Source: Welwitschia mirabilis (Eukaryota > Gnetophyta > Gnetopsida > Welwitschiales). Taken from it: a DNA stretch of 64,000 bases. The stretch spans positions 134,385,966 to 134,449,965 of the forward strand of contig JBOZIK010000001.1 in NCBI GenBank assembly GCA_051453625.1. Reading direction: 5' to 3'. The translations under genes were made by a program, and so were the position numbers. The notes under the pieces were generated by a model. It was not told the DNA's origin. It saw only the letters and a list, made by a program, of their open reading frames with translations, and did not search any database. Shown piece by piece: positions 47,367-58,096 of this stretch. Position 1 is the first letter of the stretch. Each line of letters opens with the position of its first letter.

Positions 47367-48080
47367 TGTAATACCCTTGCTTTTATCATGCGCCTAGTCA
47401 TGAAAGAGATTAATTAAGTTAGATTATGATTGGGATTTGATTTAGTGATTATCTTAATGATGATTAATTATTATGTTAATTGATTAGTTAAGAAAGTAGC
47501 CAAGAGATGATAAGGAAGATTAAGATGATGTTAATACCATAACAAGAATGATTAAGGGTTAAGGTATATATGATTTATGATAAATGATTAACTAAAGATT
47601 AAAAATAAAATGGAATTAACTTATATGAAATATCATATGTAGAGTAATTAAATATGTAAAATGTTAATATAAATATTAAGGTGTTATTAGAAATACATAT
47701 ATTGAATGGAATTATTAAATGTTAATGTTTCAAATAATTTTAAAGGAAAGTTATGCCAATTATTAATAAGGACAGGTGTTATGGCAATAATTTAGAAAGA
47801 TGGCAGTATGCATGTTAATTGATGAGCTGGTAAGTATTCTGACAAATTAAGCATTGAATGGCCACATATTAATAATGTGACACTTTGAAGGAAAAGAAGA
47901 TGTCTTCTTGCATGATGACTTCATGCTAATTGACAAGTGGCCATTTTTGAAATTCAAGTGCCTTGAAAAGGCTAATCTTACAATTAAAAAGGCTTAGACA
48001 ATTGTTTGATAATCAGTGAAGACCTTGTGATACTCATGGTTGGCGGAGAAGAAGAAGGAGAAAGGATAATTTCTCCTACA
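47367..48080 (+). repeat. Family X LTR 2, first part
   Basis: TGTAATACCC follows the polypurine tract. Similarity to 41270-41990 holds through GGCGGAGAAGAAGAAGGAG at about 48044-48062 and then stops. The missing remainder matches 55510-58096, so this LTR was probably split by the sequence 48081-55509. Confidence 0.7.
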
Positions 48081-49246
48081 ATTTTAATTTATGAGATAAG
48101 TCCATTAGCCTTTCCTAGTTGAAATTATTTCATTGCATAATATAAATATTCTTTTATTAGATAAAGGCTATGAAAGAAATAATAAATATAGTTGGAAATA
48201 TGTTTTTCTCATATAAAGAAATGCTAGTTACCTTTAGATGTTGACTTAAATTTAGTTTATTTATTAATTAGGAATTTAGAATTAGAAGGGAATGAATTAT
48301 AGTCATTAGATGAATTTATCAAATGTTAGTTTAGTGCATTTTTTTTGGTTAATACGAGTTAAAATTAGAATTACTAGTCAAATAAATTGTTAATTAGAAT
48401 TAGATGAATTTATAAAATGTTAGTTTAATGCATTTTTTTGGTTAATATGAGTTAAAATTAGAATTACTAGTCAAATAAATTGTTAATTAGAATTAACTTA
48501 AAATATATTAGAGTTTTAATTAGCGAAAGGGATTTTCTGCCTATGACTTCATTAAGATATGGTTTGTTAAACAATAGGGTTGGAAATACATTAAAGAAAA
48601 AAAGGAACTAACTAGGAACAATAGCAAATAGTTGTGCACATTAGTTACAAGATTGTATTATTACTTCCGAGAAATTTTAGGCCTTCTCAAAAGAAATATT
48701 TTTATTGTAACATATAGAATCTTACATTAAAGAGATACTAAAACTCTAAAGTTTATTCCCTTTCATAAGGATAAGGGAAAATAGCAATTAAACCACACGT
48801 GTTAACTTTAAAACTTTTATCCTGTAGCACTAACAAAACTCTGAACAAAAGTATGCACTATGGTTTAAACTCATTTAACAATATAGAGGTCACATTGATA
48901 ATAAGAATATAAGACAATACAATCACTTAAGAATGGACTTTGCTTCGAAACATCACAATTGAACTTTTTTAGAACCATACATTTTGCATTATAAGCTAGT
49001 TAACCCAGCACATGTCGCATAGCAATGTTGCATGTTTTATGTAACAGCATATCTATCTATAATACTATTATTACTAGTTTCTATGACAAGAGGTTAGAAC
49101 ATGGTTCATTACCTACATAACATCTTTTGATACTTCACTTGTTTGCGAAGTATTTCTCTAAGCCCTGTGAGGAAGGAAACTAGCCATGGAAGAATCATCA
49201 GTGCTGCTCTAAAAACCCAAAAAAAAAAAAGGGTTATGAGTGCCGA
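48081..49246. other. AT-rich sequence with a 94-bp tandem duplication
   Basis: Units at 48307-48400 and 48401-48493 are nearly identical (TAGATGAATTTAT to GTTAATTAGAAT). The hairpin-like AACCC..A(n)..GGGTT at 49214-49235 is a low-complexity palindrome. No gene was recognised. Confidence 0.6.
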
Positions 49247-49260
49247 AGTAACCCAAGACT
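49247..49260 (-). repeat. Target-site duplication, left copy
   Basis: AGTAACCCAAGACT here is repeated exactly at 50279-50292 on the other side of the LINE insertion. Together with the T run at 49261 it shows target-primed insertion. Confidence 0.9.
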
Positions 49261-50278
49261 TTTTTTTTTTGAATGAAATTTAGGGTGCTTTCATTACTAG
49301 TGCTTTCTAAGAACAACTCATCCAAAAACCGTGGGGGTGGGCAGCACCAGGCTGGGACAAAGTCCGGCTAGGCTGTCAATCTGCTACACTGAACAACATG
49401 GAAACTCTGCCCAGATAGAGCATCTTCAGAAATAAAAGGCCAGAATAAACCATACAAGCGTATGGGTTCTTTACTGGCCCACAATGTGGGGTCTGTGGGG
49501 TGTCTAAACTGGGCGGGCGGGCTATTAACGAGCAAAGATAATAGATACAATGGACGGCGTAGACATGGTCAGAAAACTGACGAAGCAGGAATTCACAGGG
49601 CCTGTTGATCACCAAGGTATTCGCCCGTGAAACACCAGGCCTCACTGCTATGCACGTTAATTGGCTCATTAGCTGGGGACACAGCAGAATGCCAGGTCCG
49701 CTTTTTGCACAGTCTGGGAGCTTGATTTATCTGCCTTGAGGTGCATGGCAACAAAACATCCAGAGGGAAGACAGGGCAAACGTTGGAGAGCTGGGTATCG
49801 AGCTGTCGCCTCCGCTCTGTAGACATTGAGCGCTTTTGGGGTCTTCCCTTCATAAGAACAGGGGAAACCCACTGGGTGATTCGGCCTGGGACCTCCATCA
49901 AGAAATAATGCGCTGCAGGCTGAGACTGGCCCCCAAACCTGCAGCCTGTGCAGGGATTTATGGTGGGAAATGCCCAGAAAAAGGGGGACACCATACTTTG
50001 AAACCTCTGATATATGCTGGTAACCGCTACACCAAAGAGAGTAACAGAAAAAGCCATCCAACTTTGAGGAAGCATGAAGACGTAGCCCTTAGGAACAGAG
50101 GACGCATAGTTCCTGCTTCAGCTTCACTCCCGGCCCTGCTGCTAGGAGAGGATAATCATGGCATGACTAATACGAGCAGAGAAAACACTGGGCCTGAAAG
50201 AAGGACCGCTGTTGTGTGCTTGGGGCCGCTTTTGCAAGGCCCAGCCTGCTGGGAGAGAGGCTTGGGGGCACTGCAGGC
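49261..50278 (-). mobile_element. Young 5'-truncated LINE insertion (3' end only)
   Basis: On the minus strand the insert ends in AATGAAA-loop-TTTCATT and a poly(A) (T run 49261-49270 on plus), and it is flanked by a perfect 14-base target duplication. The same tail ends the forward LINE at 20543. The body is GC-rich compared with the window and holds open stretches (160 codons at 49593-50075 and 97 codons at 49376-49669, minus). Neither resembles RT, endonuclease or ORF1, so this is probably LINE 3' UTR. An alternative is a non-autonomous retroelement or processed transcript that borrowed a LINE tail. Confidence 0.8.
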
Positions 50279-50293
50279 AGTAACCCAAGACTT
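50279..50293 (-). repeat. Target-site duplication, right copy
   Basis: This is identical over 14 bases to 49247-49260; a 15th T could belong to either the duplication or the poly(A). Confidence 0.9.
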
Positions 50294-50960
50294 GCTAAAC
50301 TCTCGAAGTTGAGTAGGGTGCCTTCGGGATGCTTTGTCTTCTTCAAGCTGCAATTGTGAGTAATGAGAGTGCCTTTAAGTCGAATAAATGGCCATGGAGG
50401 CTATTGATAAAGCCATACTATTCCTATAGGCACGTCGATCCCACGGAGGATGTTCTCAAATGCCATAAATGCAGCAATGCTTTAGAATCGAATTTGCCAT
50501 AGGAATAGAAAACGAGAGAAAATGGCGTTATTTAGGGGCCACGTTGGGTTTTGGAAGGGGAAGCTCTTTTGGCAATTGCATGCCTTGCAATTGGCACAGG
50601 CATAGGGAGCAAAGTAGCCCTATGCAATGGGTCCTACTTGATAGACACTGGGCCAACTTGCAAGAAGGGAACGCAGCCCAAATTGGAAAAAAGAGAGAGA
50701 TTAAAAGGGTTGGAACATTAACAATAAATTCATTTATATTAGGTAATAATAACTATTATAAAATGTTTGAGGTTGGGCGTTTTTAATAAAGAAAGAATCC
50801 AACAAAATATTTTGAAAAAAAGAGGAGGAAAGCCTCCTTCAAGCATGTGAAGGTTTTTGGAAACATAAATATTGCTTTAAAAGAAAAGTTTATTATGTAA
50901 GATAGAAGGGTATAAAATAATGGGTAATAATTAGATTATGAATTTTATGACATGAAAGGT
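50294..50960 (+). other. Mid-GC sequence with an unrecognised 105-codon open stretch
   Basis: This is the pre-insertion continuation of the LINE target site. It is less AT-rich than most of the window. An open stretch at 50469-50786 begins MQQCFRIEFAIGIENERKWRYLG and has no family signature. It could be low-copy host sequence or another element. No start context, exon structure or paralogue in the window supports a gene. Confidence 0.3.
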
Positions 50961-50969
50961 GGAAGGCAA

Positions 50970-51050
50970 GCCCACATGTCCAAAGTCTTGGTCATGTGGT
51001 AAACTTGCTAAGTTATTAATGAAGAGGTTGTAGGTTGAAGTCCCTTTGCT
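50970..51050 (+). other. tRNA-like segment, possible SINE head
   Basis: TGGTCATGTGGT at 50990-51001 resembles a Pol III A box. GGTTGAAGTCC at 51033-51043 resembles a B box (GGTTCRANTCC). The spacing is about right, but I could not fold a good T arm, and no A-rich tail or target duplication was found. Confidence 0.25.
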
Positions 51051-51430
51051 CCACCTTTTCTTCCTTGGAGAAGGGAAAGTGATTTTCTCAAACAAAAAAG
51101 TGGGCATTTGCAGTAGAAAGACATGCATTGTTGATTTTTGGGTAATTAAAATAATATTTTTAATGTATGTTCTTAAATGCCACGAGAATGAGAATATTAC
51201 AAACAATTTAAACATGTTGGCCTTTCCAAACATGAGGGCTTATTTGTCCAATCTTTATGACTACAATGCAACTCAATATGTTGATTTGAGTATGAACTAT
51301 ATGCTTCATTTTCCTTAGCTAAATAATTCCAAATAGAAAGAAAGGGCAATAGAGAGTGGGAAATTGCATTACAATTTGGTAACTTATTTTCAAAGGCACA
51401 ACCCTTTCTATGCTTTCATATTGTCGACCA
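51051..51430. other. Unassigned sequence
   Basis: Open stretches on both strands (51046-51318 plus; 50931-51233 minus) overlap and lack signatures. This may be the unread 3' end of the minus-strand LINE. Confidence 0.3.
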
Positions 51431-54400
51431 TGCCAAAGCTGGTCTAGATCTTTTTTGTTTGTCCACTGTAAGGCAAGATTTAGCCAAAAAGAATCTCTCC
51501 TACGCTACTAAGAAAGCAATTTTGCCATTTCGACATTTTATTACATATCTTTTTGATAGTTTCCTCCCATAACTTTGCTTGAGATTGGTTAGAGGAGAAT
51601 GGTGCACCTAGATATTTGTTTGTTAATTTTCCTTCAATGCAGTTTAAAACCTACAAAATTCTCTATCTTGTATTGTGTGGAGAATTAACAAAAAACATTT
51701 TAGATTTCTCCTAGTTAATTGATAGACTTGTGTTGGAGGAGAATTGTAAGAGTGTTTTTGACTTTGTGCATAATCAATACATTTGAATCTGAGCTTAATA
51801 ATGTATCACCTATAAATTGAACTAAAGAGATACTTGGAGCACTTGGAGATGGTTTGATTGAATTTCTTTGGATCAAATGAACAAGAGTATACAATACTAT
51901 AATGAAAAGAAGAGGGAAGAGAGGGTCTTCTTGTCTTAGGCCAGCTTTTGACAGAATGTACTAAAATCTTTTGCGAGTAACAATTATTGAAAAATAGAAT
52001 AGCTATAAAAGTAAATTGTAGAAAGGAAATAAATCTCTTAGGAAATCCCTTAGGTTGAAGAATATAAGTAAGATCTCACCATTGGATTGAATCAAAGCTT
52101 TAAACATATCTAATTTAAAGAACACTGCTCCTTCTTTTCCTTGAAGCTTGCTTAAACAATTTCAGTTGCTAATAAGATACTGTCATGTATAAACGTTCAT
52201 TTTAAAAACCTATTTATGATGTTGAGATAATATTTGGGAGAATGTTGGCCAATCTTCGTTTCTAAAATTTGGAGATAATTTTATAGGAAACATAGCATAA
52301 ACTTATTAGCTTGTAATCTTAAACTTGAACTGCATTTTCCTTTTTTTAGAATTAGATAGATAAATGTGTCACTCATTGGAATGACGTAATTACCTTTGTA
52401 AAATATCTCATTAGCTAGATCAATGTAGTCTTTTTTTTATAATACTCTAGTAAATTTTGTAGAATTTCACTAGAAATTCATTTGGACCTAGTGCCTTCTT
52501 ATTGCTCATGGCTTTAATTGCATTCCAAATCTCCTTCTCTGAGAATGGTTTCTCCCTTCATTTTTGATGAGAACAAGAAATGTTTTTTCTTGTAGGAATT
52601 CTTTTAATATCAGTCGGTTTTAAGTCAACTATTTAAGAAAAGTATTGTTTGAATTACTATGCATATTTTTTGTTTCTTTTGTGTTGTGTTTCAGCTTTCC
52701 TTTGATGTTGTAGATAGATCTCATTAGACATTTTATGGCTACTGGCTACTTGAAAACAATAGGGAGTAGTCTTATCTTCCTATCTTAACCATTTGTTTAT
52801 TAGTCTTTTTTTCTAGTATAATTCTTGTTTCAATTCTAGATTATGAAGTTCTGTAAGAAGATGTTTTTGTTCATGAGCAATGATTCCACCATACTCATTT
52901 TGATTTTGCAGCTTTGCAATTTGGCTTGTTTTTGTTTTTTTTATGATTTTAAACTCTATCTGCAAATCTCTACACCATTATTTCAAGATATGGCTTAATA
53001 AAGACAATTTTTTATTGAAAATGTAAGAAGAAGCGCCTACTATTCCAGTTTGCCAAATTAATTTAATAATGTCTAATATCTTTGATTCATTCAATAAAGC
53101 TAATTCAAATATAAATATTTTACTTTTCTAAATAGCATAATTATTTCAAAGAAATAGTGGTCCATGATCAGAATGAAGTCAAGGTAAAGCTTTAAGCTTG
53201 AAGAGATTTATTAAATTAGGCGTGATAAGATAATGATCAATTTAAGAGGAAATTATATTACTACCGATACATAGATTGATCCATGAGTATTTGACTCCGT
53301 GAAGATGAAGATCTATAAGATTATGCATCTATAGCCACTTTGTAAATGCTTCCATACCTTGGTTATAACATAAGAAACCTCCCTTCTTTTCATGGAGTCC
53401 CAACACCTAGTTAAAGTCTCTAATAATTACATGATTTGGGTTTAAATCATTTGATACTCTATTTAGATAATTAATTCTTTTTGCCAAGTTTGCAGATCAT
53501 AAAAATTTGTTATCCATAATGTTCCCTTCTCTGTTTCCCAGTATACTATGATATGCTACTCTGATTTCTTCACTAGAGCGACTTTTCCTTTCCTCCAAAG
53601 GACCATTAGCCCTTCTTTACTTCCTCTTACTAGAACAGATATTATTTGTGAATTTCATCTAAGATTAAAATTTCAGAGTTTTTACTCATTCATTTTTGTT
53701 TCCTATAAAATACATATTTCTATTTTCATTTTTATAATAATGGACCATATATGGAAAATCTCATGAATGCTTCCTACCCCTCTACAATTATAAGATAAAA
53801 TGATTTTTTAATGCAGGAATGTATTTTGTGTTGATTTTAATTGCGAATTTCCTCCAAAGCTTATAACTTCATTTTATTAATAATTTTTATGTACCCTCTT
53901 ATCATTAAACTAGATGGGGCTTCTGGTTTCATTGTTCTTGCTTTTGTTGTATTAACCTCCATATCTATGACATGATGGCCTCTAACTTCTATTTTAATTG
54001 GTGGTTTTTTAAAGGGAATATCTACAATTAATTCTACATCTTTCATTGCTCCATGGTTTTCACTAACATCTATCTGAACATATGTAGCCTTTTCATTATC
54101 TGAATCCAATTTATTAGAGGGTCCATCTCCTTCCTCCAAATTAACTTTATCTTGCATATTGCATGTATTACCATTTGTTTCTCCTTTTTAAAGGAATTCC
54201 AAAATATTTGTTGTAGTGTTGTGTTTCTTCATTGGAATGCAATTAGGAGGAAGTAAATCCTTCTTTTTCCCTTTTTTTTTAATTTTTTTACTTCTTATCA
54301 TTCCTCTGATTTCTTCTCCTCCTTTATGGCCATTCCATAGGTTTTTGTACTATGGTCTTCTTTAGCGCATTTAACATAAGGAACTGGAACATTTTCAAAT

Positions 54401-55160
54401 TCTATCTTAAAGGTTTTCAACCCCCATGAGAGGTGCACTTTTAATTCCATTGTTTGTAGATTTTTAGGACTAGTAAGAATGTAAACTCTTGCAACTACCA
54501 TTTTGATTTACTCTAATGTTTGCCTATCTAGTTTGGTAATTTTACCAAATGCCTTTGCCACTTCCTAAACAAATATTTCTATAAAAATCTCTAGGTCTAG
54601 GTTTACTATGTGAAGGAAATAGGGGATCTCTAAAAGGATATCATCTTTTTCCATGAGAAAAGGATTTCATTTTCTAAGAGTAAGCCCTCTTATTCCAAAA
54701 AAATATGAACCATTGGCCAAAACATTATTCTCACCAATACATAAAGAGAAAACAAAGTGGATTAAGCAATAATGAAGAGGGATTACCTCATATGGATTGC
54801 TGATCTTCTAGGTTTGGTCACACCATCTATGCATCTTATGAATAAAACATATTCCTCCTATTGATAGAAATTTTCCTATTATACTATTTTTATACCTTTG
54901 AATAATCTAGCTTTCATATGCCTTTGGAAGCATAATCATGATAGCATTTCCATTTCTCTTCACTTGAAAGTTCAAATTTGGTTCCTTTTCTTCCATCACT
55001 TTTTGGATGAAGAAGCTTCCAAAATGCCTATCGAGTCGAATTTGTAGAAGTCTTGAAGATGATAATAATACATGTAATGGCATGCTAGAGCATGTAGTGA
55101 CATGTTGGGCTTTGTCATTTGTCCTTTATTTTTCCCTCCTACAACTCCTCCCACCGTTTC
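51430..55160 (-). mobile_element. Decayed L1-type LINE (ORF1, endonuclease, RT), minus strand
   Basis: Reading the minus strand from 55160 downward, the ORF1 N-terminal region (DUF4283-like) is at about 55000-54560: NSIIGKFLSIGG, CIGENNVLANGSYFFG, LTLRKWNPFLMEKDD. At 54501-54298 are LELKVHLSWGLKTFKIEF-type sequence and a zinc knuckle whose outer two cysteines have become tyrosine (Y-x2-C-AKED-H-STKT-Y). A linker runs 54157-53861. The endonuclease includes VIIRDFN, LHEKKGG and DLHLHGVKYSWIN near 53440-53260. RT includes GLRQEDPLFPLLFIIV near 51950-51900 and FIGDTLL at about 51805, where FADD is expected. Later RT reads AFLV..ERFFLAKS at about 51500. Many stops occur. The 3' UTR and tail were not identified. 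Confidence 0.8.
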
Positions 55161-55509
55161 TCCTTTGCTTTTAGATTTTTGACCTAATATGGGACGCTAT
55201 TAATTATGAAGTTAAAAACTAATTATATCTACCTTTGTATTTTATGAGTAGAGAAAAGTAAAAAGGTTGACTAAAGGTTTACTTATACATTTATCAAAAA
55301 ATTGTAATAATCATATTTCTACTAAAATATGGGAAAGGGTTCCAATATAATAGTGAAATGGAAATTAATAAAGTAAAGCTGCAACACATATGGTAAAAAT
55401 ACAAAGCGTAAAATATATTATAGAATAGGAGTGATAAACTATGGAATAGCATAGTGAATAGAAAGTAAGTAAATAGCAAAGAACGGTTTCAAAGGGGAGC
55501 TAATAAAGA
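55161..55509. other. AT-rich spacer, nothing recognised
   Basis: This lies between the 5' end of the minus-strand LINE and the second half of the X LTR. A 61-codon minus-strand open stretch at 55294-55479 is Phe/Leu/Ser-rich low complexity. Confidence 0.4.
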
Positions 55510-58096
55510 TAGTAATATGACATTTATTAATAAGATGTTTTGCATAGTGAATTAAATTATTTATATAACATTAAGTAAGATTTCCAATATAATGTTTCAT
55601 GCACCTTCTTAACTAAATCATCAGGGAATATACTAATTGCAAATAAAACCTATATATCCACCCATCTTATGTTATTTTTATGAAGGATCTTAAAAGATGT
55701 TTGATTATTAATGTTCTAATAATGGAATTGTTCTTTATATATCTCTATTGTTATTTTGGACAGGCATGTAGTAAAAATGGGTATGAAAAATAGGTGACTA
55801 TAGTTTATAAGCATATGGTAAGAGTAAGGTATAGCAAGATAATAGAAAAATAATAAATATATAAGGATAAAGATAAAGGTAGTACAAGTTTTTGGAATAT
55901 TTCAATGGCATGGTATTAAAAATAGGTAAATAAGAATTAGTATTTTATGCTTTCATTTTATAATAGGCCAACCTTTACATATTTATTTTCAAGTTCCTAT
56001 TCCTTTTAGCTAAGACTATAGGCCATTAGATCTCAATTATGTTGGGATTATTTATTAACATAGTTAATATGATAGCATTTATTTTTTAAGTTATAATGTT
56101 AATATTATAATCATTGATTTATGAGTTATTATAATGAGCTCTATATTAGTAATATTATAATTAGTAAGATAGTGAAAGATAGGCTGAGGTATTATGGTAA
56201 TATAATATAAGAAATCATATGAAACACAAAATGAATACAAATATATGTTATACAAACTTAATGATAACTAATGAATGATTATAATGATTCTAATAACCTA
56301 TATGGTTCAATGATGGTAAAATAGTTCTAAGGATTTCTCTTTATGATTAATGAGTAGTGAACCCATAAACCACAAAAATCTATGTCCATAGTTGGAGTTA
56401 ACTTGAAAAATAGAGTTGCATAGTAAAAGTATAATAGGTTTTAAATAAGACCTAATAACAAGCTCATGTGTAAATAACTGTTAAATGAAATTTAATAATT
56501 AAATATACTTAATCATGATTAACTATAATATGATAATGATATCCCATAGATGCATCGAATAACACAGTGAAAAGTGTAATCCTCAGATGTGCCAAATGAG
56601 ATAGTGGAATGATGAGAATAATCATTAAGATATTAATTATCCTTAACTAATTATTTAATTAGAAATACACTTAACTTATGATAAGGACATTGATAACTAG
56701 ACTGTGAGCTTAATATCAATCCAATTAGCTATCAATGACATGGATCAAGTAATCTAATGTTGGCTATAAGATATCAATAATAGATAAGATGATGATGATA
56801 ATCATGATAAATAATTGGCTTATGATAGATGAAATACACATATTATAATGCCTTATATGAATTCTTTATATGTTGATATTATATTCTTATATTATATCAT
56901 TAATTATCATTCATTTGTACTTAATCCTAATTGATCTTGACCATTGATTTAGTGGCATATGGGCATATATATATATATATATTTAATCTTCTTTAATGAT
57001 ACAAACTAGAATTTGTCTATTTACTTTATCTTGAGTTATAAAAGGAATAATGCAGCATGTCCTAGCCTTTGAGAAAGGTAGCCTTCGAGGACAACATATG
57101 TATTAATGATATCTGATTGGAGATCGACCTTCATGCTTGTGAGTCTTGATTTACCTAGAAGAAGGTGTGTTCCATTAAGAAATAAGTATATCATAAATCT
57201 ATGGTATGTGATATGGATGGATGATTGGTGAGAGATCAACTACATGATTGATAGGTTATGTTTAAATTACTGATGGATGGGCCACATAAAGGAGATAGTT
57301 GTATAATCAAACTATGAATGATGGTATGATTTACATGAATGATTTTTATAATAACAATTTATGTGATTGACCAATGGAGGACATGTCCAAATACTGGTGC
57401 TATGACATTGATTCACATGACCCATGTGTAATCAAGCCAGTTTATTCATATATGATCTAAGAGGTTAATGACCCCATAGTAGTGGCTAATGGATGATTGG
57501 ATAGAAGATCCATGGGACACTTGACTATCTATTTCCTACATTTTCTATGAATGTACATTATACTATATCTTTTGTGAATTTATATGGATGTCCTAATTTT
57601 TTAGAGCTAGTCCTTTATTAGCCTGTTTACTCATTGATGTGAATCACCTTGACCTATTATACAATCATATGTATTAGTAGTGATAGAAATAGAGTCAAAG
57701 ATAGAACTATGTATGGTCTGAGTTCCTCTAAAAGTGGATGCATAGGTGTGATTTCTTACTATAGGTTAATCAACCAATTAACTATGACTCACACACTTTT
57801 ATTAAGTGTTTGTTATTATGACTTGGACACTTTATTATGTATTCCTTAATATGATTCCGTGCCTTTATTGTGTGTTATAATTTGATTCTTATAAATGTTT
57901 TAAAATTAAAATGTGATGTTGTTACATGAACTATAATCATATAGGTCTCCTAAGGGGTAGCCTTTAGGATGTTAAGAGTATGTCTTTCAATTGTAATTCA
58001 GTTATTCTGCTATGTTAGTTAATTATGTAATTACATAATCAATTAAATAAATAAAAAATTTGGACATAATTTGAATGTCAAATTAAGTGTGTTATA
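55510..58096 (+). repeat. Family X LTR 2, second part
   Basis: It matches 41995-44186 and then 46956-47241 in order, without the Y insertion. Landmarks include CATTAAGTAAGAT, GATAGTGAAAGATAGGCT, ACTAATGATTGAT-like, AGTGGCATATGGGCATAT and AAATTAAGTGTGTTATA at the end (58096). Together with 47367-48080 it makes one complete LTR. It also shows what LTR 1 looked like before the Y insertion. Confidence 0.75.

Noticed and set aside
49593-50075. 160-codon minus-strand frame as a host gene
   Set aside because: It lies wholly inside a LINE-type insertion defined by target duplications and a poly(A) tail, and shows no protein family motif.
50281-50350. Possible 5S rRNA or tRNA fragment next to the LINE insertion
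   Set aside because: A loose resemblance to AGTTGAGTAGGG-type words did not extend to the conserved 5S internal control region.
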